The notes beneath the pieces were generated by a model, which had not been told where the DNA came from, did no database searches, and saw only the letters and a list, made by a program, of their open reading frames with translations. From assembly GCA_024645245.1 (NCBI GenBank), contig JAHEBN010000006.1:1-45690 (forward strand): a DNA stretch of 45,690 bases, written 5' to 3'. The translations under genes and the position numbers were made by a program. Source of the DNA: Jiulongibacter sp. (GTDB taxonomy: Bacteria; Bacteroidota; Bacteroidia; Cytophagales; Spirosomataceae). Positions 42,262-45,690 of this stretch are shown piece by piece. Each line of letters begins with the position of its first letter. The first letter of the stretch is position 1.

Positions 42262-44575
42262 AAAACTTATAGTTCAACCACAGACTGAAATTTATTCCCA
42301 TAGCATCGGCATAATATCGCTGACGATCTAGATAATCACGGTAGTTTTTGTTTAGTAAATTCTCGCACTTCAGACTCATTTTTACTAATTTCCCCTTTAA
42401 ACTGAACTGGCTATCGTAATTAAAATTCAAAATCGTATAACCTGCAGGTGTTGCCAGAAAATCCTGATCGGGCAAAAGATTTCTTTGTTTTGCCACTGTT
42501 TTCATATTGAGATTGATACTGTTACTTTTCAAAATGCCTAAATCGGCTAATGCTAAATTTCCGCTAAGTGTAAAATTGGCAGGAGGCATATAGACTAGTG
42601 GAATATTATCTGATTTATTCTCTCCTTTTAGTAAGGCCATTTTACCAATTAATCTGAACTTCTTCACAGGTTCAAGTGAAACCAATAAATCAATGCCTTC
42701 GATACCAGCCTTGGTTTGATCATAAATAAAAACAGGAAAAGCCCCACGAATGGTTAGTTGCGGTTCTAATTGTGGCCGGAGAAATATATAATCGTTAATT
42801 TCTTGAATGTATCCCAAAAACTGAACAAACAGCTTATTGTTAAATGTCAGATCTATACCGGTAGTTATTTTAAGCGATTTTTCCGTTTGAAGTTGATTAT
42901 TTCCTATTTCCAGGCTACTTACACCCTGATGTAATCCAAAACTGTATAATTCGTTAATTTCGGGGGATCTCAATGCATAGCCCGCATTTAAACTCCATTT
43001 CAGGTATTTATTTTGATATTTTATTCCTGAAGAAAAACTATAATTATTGAAATTATGGGTAAAGCGATCAATTGTATTGGCTAAAGTGCGTGAAATTTCA
43101 ACCACATTCAGGTATTGATGGTCATACCTTGCCCCTGCTTCATAAAAGAATTTATTATTATCCAGCTGATAAAAACTATATACAGAGGATTTAAGTCCAA
43201 TATAATCAGGAATTAAGGGTAAAATTCCGGTTTCAGGGTTATTGGTATTATTTACGTAGTTAACTTGTATACCGCTTTTTAAAAAGCCTCCATTCTTAAA
43301 AGTATAATTGTTTGCAACATCACCAAAATGCGTATATTGATTCAAACTTAATGCCGGAATATTGCTTCTTCCACCTCTTCTTACATCAAATTCTTTTCTT
43401 GCATTTAACTGTCCGCTATAAGTGAATTCAAGCTTCGACTCCTTACTGTAGTTATAATCAGCCGTAAGTTTTACTAATTGGTGATTTACCTGTTGTGCAG
43501 GGGATTCTATTTTATAAGTGAAATTCGGCTCAGTATAAAATGGTTCACTGCGTGTAAATGCCTGATTTAAATCTGTAAGATTTCCTATTTGCGAACCTTT
43601 TAAAATTCCTAATCTGGTATTGAAGCTGCTTAGGAAAATTTTCGCTTTCCATTGGGTATTTATTTTTCTTTCGAATTGAGCCGCAAAATCCGCCTCTTTT
43701 TTCCCAGTATTTGTCAGGAAATAATCAGGGGCCCTTAAGTCCCCTATTCCTTTAAGCGTACCAGTAAATCGCCAACTCAGTAATTTTTTATCTTGTTGAA
43801 CAGATCCATTCAAGGTATTACCCAAGCCGTTTGACTGAAAAATATAATTAATATTTCCGTGCAAATGTGGTTCCTTTTTTATGTCATCAGGTTCTACAAG
43901 AATAATTGCACCAAGCGAATTGCCATTATAAGCTAATGCACTCACACCTTTCACCACAGAAATATGATCTGCCACAAATGGATCAATTTCAGGAGCATGA
44001 TCGTTTCCCCATTGCTGCCCTGCCTGAGCTATTCCATTATTCAAAATAGCAATTCTGTTTCCATACATCCCATCTACTATCGGTTTAGAAATGCCTGATC
44101 CCGTCCTTAAAGCACTTACACCTGCGATATTCTCGAGTATATCGGCCAGGTTTTTATTACTGCTTTTTTGAATTAAATCATGATCAATAGTTACGCTGGT
44201 CTGTGTACTTACTTCACCTTTGTCGCCATGTACTATTACTTCATTCATGAGTTCTTCATGATGGTGAAGGAAAAATACTACAGTGGTGTCTCTCTTTATA
44301 ACCAGATATTCAGTTTGTGTCTCACAGCTAATGTGACTAATTCGTAAATGGGTACTATCTGCACATAATTTATTAATTTCAAAAACCCCGTTTTCATCCG
44401 CAGAAAAACCTTTTTCTTTATTTTCAAGAAAAATAGTGGCAAATGAAAGCGGTGTATTTGTACTTTCATCCATAACCTGCCCTTTCAAAGTCAGATTGCA
44501 TTCTTGAGCAAATAATTTTGAACAGCTCAGAAAAATTAAAAACAGGGTTAAAAATATTTTATTTGATTTGCACAT
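42260..44575 (-). CDS. TonB-dependent outer-membrane receptor (ZnuD-like)
   Basis: I chose ATG 44575 because MCKSNKIFLTLFLIFLSCSKLFAQ is a signal peptide; the open frame starts 28 codons earlier inside the lipoprotein gene. The 771-residue product has an N-terminal CarboxypepD_reg-like domain (LKGQVMDESTNTPLSFATIFLEN), a plug (NLADILENIAGVSALRTGSG, AGQQWGNDHAPEIDPFVADHISVVKG) and a 22-strand-type barrel ending NFSLWLNYKF. The NDHAPEIDPF plug motif recalls the DHA-x-x-[IV]-DP motif of ZnuD zinc receptors, and HHHEE near 115 and HLHG near 255 are His-rich. It overlaps the upstream lipoprotein gene by 17 bp. Metal uptake is inferred. Confidence 0.88.
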   Translation of the reverse strand: MCKSNKIFLTLFLIFLSCSKLFAQECNLTLKGQVMDESTNTPLSFATIFLENKEKGFSADENGVFEINKLCADSTHLRISHISCETQTEYLVIKRDTTVVFFLHHHEELMNEVIVHGDKGEVSTQTSVTIDHDLIQKSSNKNLADILENIAGVSALRTGSGISKPIVDGMYGNRIAILNNGIAQAGQQWGNDHAPEIDPFVADHISVVKGVSALAYNGNSLGAIILVEPDDIKKEPHLHGNINYIFQSNGLGNTLNGSVQQDKKLLSWRFTGTLKGIGDLRAPDYFLTNTGKKEADFAAQFERKINTQWKAKIFLSSFNTRLGILKGSQIGNLTDLNQAFTRSEPFYTEPNFTYKIESPAQQVNHQLVKLTADYNYSKESKLEFTYSGQLNARKEFDVRRGGRSNIPALSLNQYTHFGDVANNYTFKNGGFLKSGIQVNYVNNTNNPETGILPLIPDYIGLKSSVYSFYQLDNNKFFYEAGARYDHQYLNVVEISRTLANTIDRFTHNFNNYSFSSGIKYQNKYLKWSLNAGYALRSPEINELYSFGLHQGVSSLEIGNNQLQTEKSLKITTGIDLTFNNKLFVQFLGYIQEINDYIFLRPQLEPQLTIRGAFPVFIYDQTKAGIEGIDLLVSLEPVKKFRLIGKMALLKGENKSDNIPLVYMPPANFTLSGNLALADLGILKSNSINLNMKTVAKQRNLLPDQDFLATPAGYTILNFNYDSQFSLKGKLVKMSLKCENLLNKNYRDYLDRQRYYADAMGINFSLWLNYKF

Positions 44576-45119
44576 CAAAGTCGACTTCAATATCCGTTTC
44601 TCCTCCCGCATTTGTAATATCACCTGTAGAAACTCCTGTTCCCGATTTGTTCGGTTCATGGCGTAAAGTTACCGTTAATTTCCCAGAAGAGGGTACGCCT
44701 GTTTCAACTGTATTGCTCAAGCCAATAGGTTGATTATTGTCATCGAAATCATCATATATAACGGACAAATCAAGACCATTTGAAGCCTTAAAAAAGAACT
44801 GATGTGCTAAATTTTCTTCCAAAATATCCTTGTTGGTACTGTCAACCGGTAACGCACTTTCATTTAACAAAGTGAGCTTACCGAAATAGGCAGTATTAGC
44901 TGCTAATACACCACCGGTAATGGTAGGTTGTAAACCGCCATCACCGTCCAGATCCTGAAAAGACATCGTTACCGAAGGACCTCCATTTTGAGGTATTAAC
45001 TCAAATATTATGGTAGTGATAAGTTCTTGTTGTACCGGTATTACCGGATCAGCCTTTTTACATGATTGAATAAAAATTAAGGAGGCCAATAAATAATAAA
45101 ACACTTTCATAAATTTCAT
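44559..45119 (-). CDS. Lipoprotein partner of the TonB receptor
   Basis: This 186-residue protein has a lipobox (LIFIQSC, Cys at 20) and a beta-rich domain with MSFQDLDGDGGLQPTI (about 51-66), FGKLTLLNES, and LTVTLRHEPNKSGTG followed by AGGETDIEVDFDVQI at the end. Similar proteins occur next to this type of receptor in many Bacteroidota and have been labelled type 1 periplasmic-binding-fold-like, without proven function. It is the first gene of the operon, preceded by two 15-bp palindromes of Fur-family geometry, and its end overlaps the receptor start by 17 bp. It probably binds the receptor or its cargo at the outer membrane. Confidence 0.8.
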   Translation of the reverse strand: MKFMKVFYYLLASLIFIQSCKKADPVIPVQQELITTIIFELIPQNGGPSVTMSFQDLDGDGGLQPTITGGVLAANTAYFGKLTLLNESALPVDSTNKDILEENLAHQFFFKASNGLDLSVIYDDFDDNNQPIGLSNTVETGVPSSGKLTVTLRHEPNKSGTGVSTGDITNAGGETDIEVDFDVQIK

Positions 45120-45131
45120 CTTATTTTATAA

Positions 45132-45146
45132 TGCAACAATGTTGCA
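45132..45146. promoter_or_regulatory. Fur-family-like operator 1 (7-1-7 palindrome)
   Basis: TGCAACAATGTTGCA is a perfect 7-1-7 inverted repeat, the geometry of Fur/Zur-family boxes. It overlaps the -7 box on the minus strand by two bases and lies just upstream of the lipoprotein start at 45119, the position expected for a repressor. Confidence 0.65.
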
Positions 45147-45152
45147 AATATA
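45145..45152 (-). promoter_or_regulatory. -7 box of the lipoprotein/TonB receptor operon
   Basis: TATATTTG on the minus strand (plus-strand CAAATATA) matches TANNTTTG exactly. A TTG on the minus strand at 45174-45176, inside operator 2, is at a reasonable -33 distance (21 bp). Confidence 0.6.
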
Positions 45153-45170
45153 AACAAAGGCAAAATACAC

Positions 45171-45187
45171 TTGCAACTATGTTGCAA
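45171..45187. promoter_or_regulatory. Fur-family-like operator 2
   Basis: TTGCAACTATGTTGCAA has perfect 7-bp arms with a 3-bp spacer, or a 7-1-7 repeat with one mismatch. It lies 40 bp from operator 1 centre to centre, about four helical turns, and covers the -33 zone. Confidence 0.65.
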
Positions 45188-45239
45188 AAAAATACCCACA
45201 AAAAGCGGGTATTTCAATAAATTAATGAATTATTTATGC

Positions 45240-45689
45240 CTATTGCATCGCTGCTGCGTGCTTATCATAAATTTTCTGATAACGCTCTGCTGCCTCTTTA
45301 TTATTTTGGGTAGCAATATTAGTTAATATACTCAGATCGCGTAAGTTATTCTGTATGAAATCATTGACTGAATCAGCACCCCATTCTCTGCTTCCCCCCT
45401 CCTTACTTTTTTCAATAAAATAGGTCAACTCTTCATCAGCTCTTTTGGCAATAGCATCTCCTATTTTCACGGCCTTGGCTGTATCCCCTACCTCGTAATA
45501 AAACAAGGTGAAATTGGCACTCAATTGATCGTAAGGAACTGATTCATTAGGTATTACTTTTTCGGCTTTATCCAATACATCGAGTGCTTTTTTCTTGTCA
45601 CCTTCTCTTACTAACTGATCTGCTAATCGTAAAAATGCAAAGCGAGCGGTGATAATCGGCACTTTCAGGTATGTTTCTGAATCGTAATA
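45240..45689 (-). CDS. C-terminal part of a probable DUF2723-family membrane protein
   Basis: The minus-strand frame is open from the window edge to a TAG at 45240-45242; the GTG at 45662 is internal, since YYDSETYLK precedes it in frame. About 149 residues are visible. The part has TPR-like helices (RFAFLRLADQLVREGDKKKALDVLDKAEKVIP, ESVPYDQLSANFTLFYYEVGDTAKAVKIGDAI), resembling the soluble C-terminus of DUF2723 proteins, polytopic glycosyltransferase-like proteins of Bacteroidota. The membrane part lies outside, so assignment is tentative. Confidence 0.65.
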   Translation of the reverse strand, partial: YYDSETYLKVPIITARFAFLRLADQLVREGDKKKALDVLDKAEKVIPNESVPYDQLSANFTLFYYEVGDTAKAVKIGDAIAKRADEELTYFIEKSKEGGSREWGADSVNDFIQNNLRDLSILTNIATQNNKEAAERYQKIYDKHAAAMQ

Positions 45690-45690
45690 A

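Noticed and set aside
44576-44659. N-terminal extension of the TonB receptor
   Set aside because: These 28 codons lie within the lipoprotein gene and precede a clean signal peptide beginning at the ATG at 44575.

Overview
The window looks like chromosomal DNA from a Bacteroidota member, most likely of the Cytophagales. Supporting signs are AT-rich genes without Shine-Dalgarno sequences, promoters with the Bacteroidota -7 box TANNTTTG, a TPR lipoprotein resembling the type IX secretion protein PorW/SprE, a beta-propeller hybrid sensor kinase, a FISUMP-domain secreted protein and a CarboxypepD_reg/TonB receptor. No tRNA, rRNA, CRISPR array or complete transposase was seen.

Layout. 1-2.9 kb: end of a ribose-type sugar ABC ATPase, its permease, and an FGGY (glycerol-kinase-like) kinase whose reading frame carries about 35 extra residues made from the same simple repeat found upstream of the gene. 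2.9-5.9 kb: a secreted clan GH-D-like glycosidase, convergent with yaaA. 6.3-8.5 kb: a two-gene GMC oxidoreductase/gluconate 2-dehydrogenase-subunit-3 unit. 8.5-10.9 kb: a rhodanese and a type II sulfide:quinone oxidoreductase, each behind the same CRP/FNR-type palindrome at the same distance from its -7 box, separated by a decayed 21-bp tandem repeat. 10.9-20.3 kb: a long co-directional block (MBL hydrolase, subtilase, patatin, PorW/SprE-like lipoprotein, a 37-aa membrane peptide, Na+:solute symporter, OmpR-type response regulator, histidine kinase). 20.3-23.7 kb: queG and small hypothetical genes.

23.7-25.2 kb is a decayed accessory region: a pseudogene copy of the 3' end of a surface-protein gene, then a GIY-YIG nuclease gene bracketed by two GC-rich repeat arrays that share a perfect 75-bp direct repeat. 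25.2-36.6 kb holds a minus-strand set of secreted, phage-tail-fibre-like or YadA-head-like proteins (one with a peptidase S74 self-cleaving chaperone domain, one with a FISUMP domain, one frameshifted), a stand-alone LytTR regulator inside one operon, and an RluF-like pseudouridine synthase. 35.9-40.3 kb encodes a NarL/LuxR-type response regulator and a 1210-aa propeller/7TMR-DISM histidine kinase.

The most notable signal links the last two regions. An inverted repeat CTACTAA-N2-TTAGTAG occurs upstream of the S74 gene, of the LytTR-containing operon and (as a variant) of the response regulator itself. In all three cases its centre is 31.5 bp from a -7 box. I infer a regulon: kinase and regulator switch on the surface-spike genes and autoregulate. 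The window ends with grpE-dnaJ, a ZnuD-like TonB receptor with its lipoprotein partner behind a double Fur-family-like operator, and the 3' end of a probable DUF2723 membrane protein.
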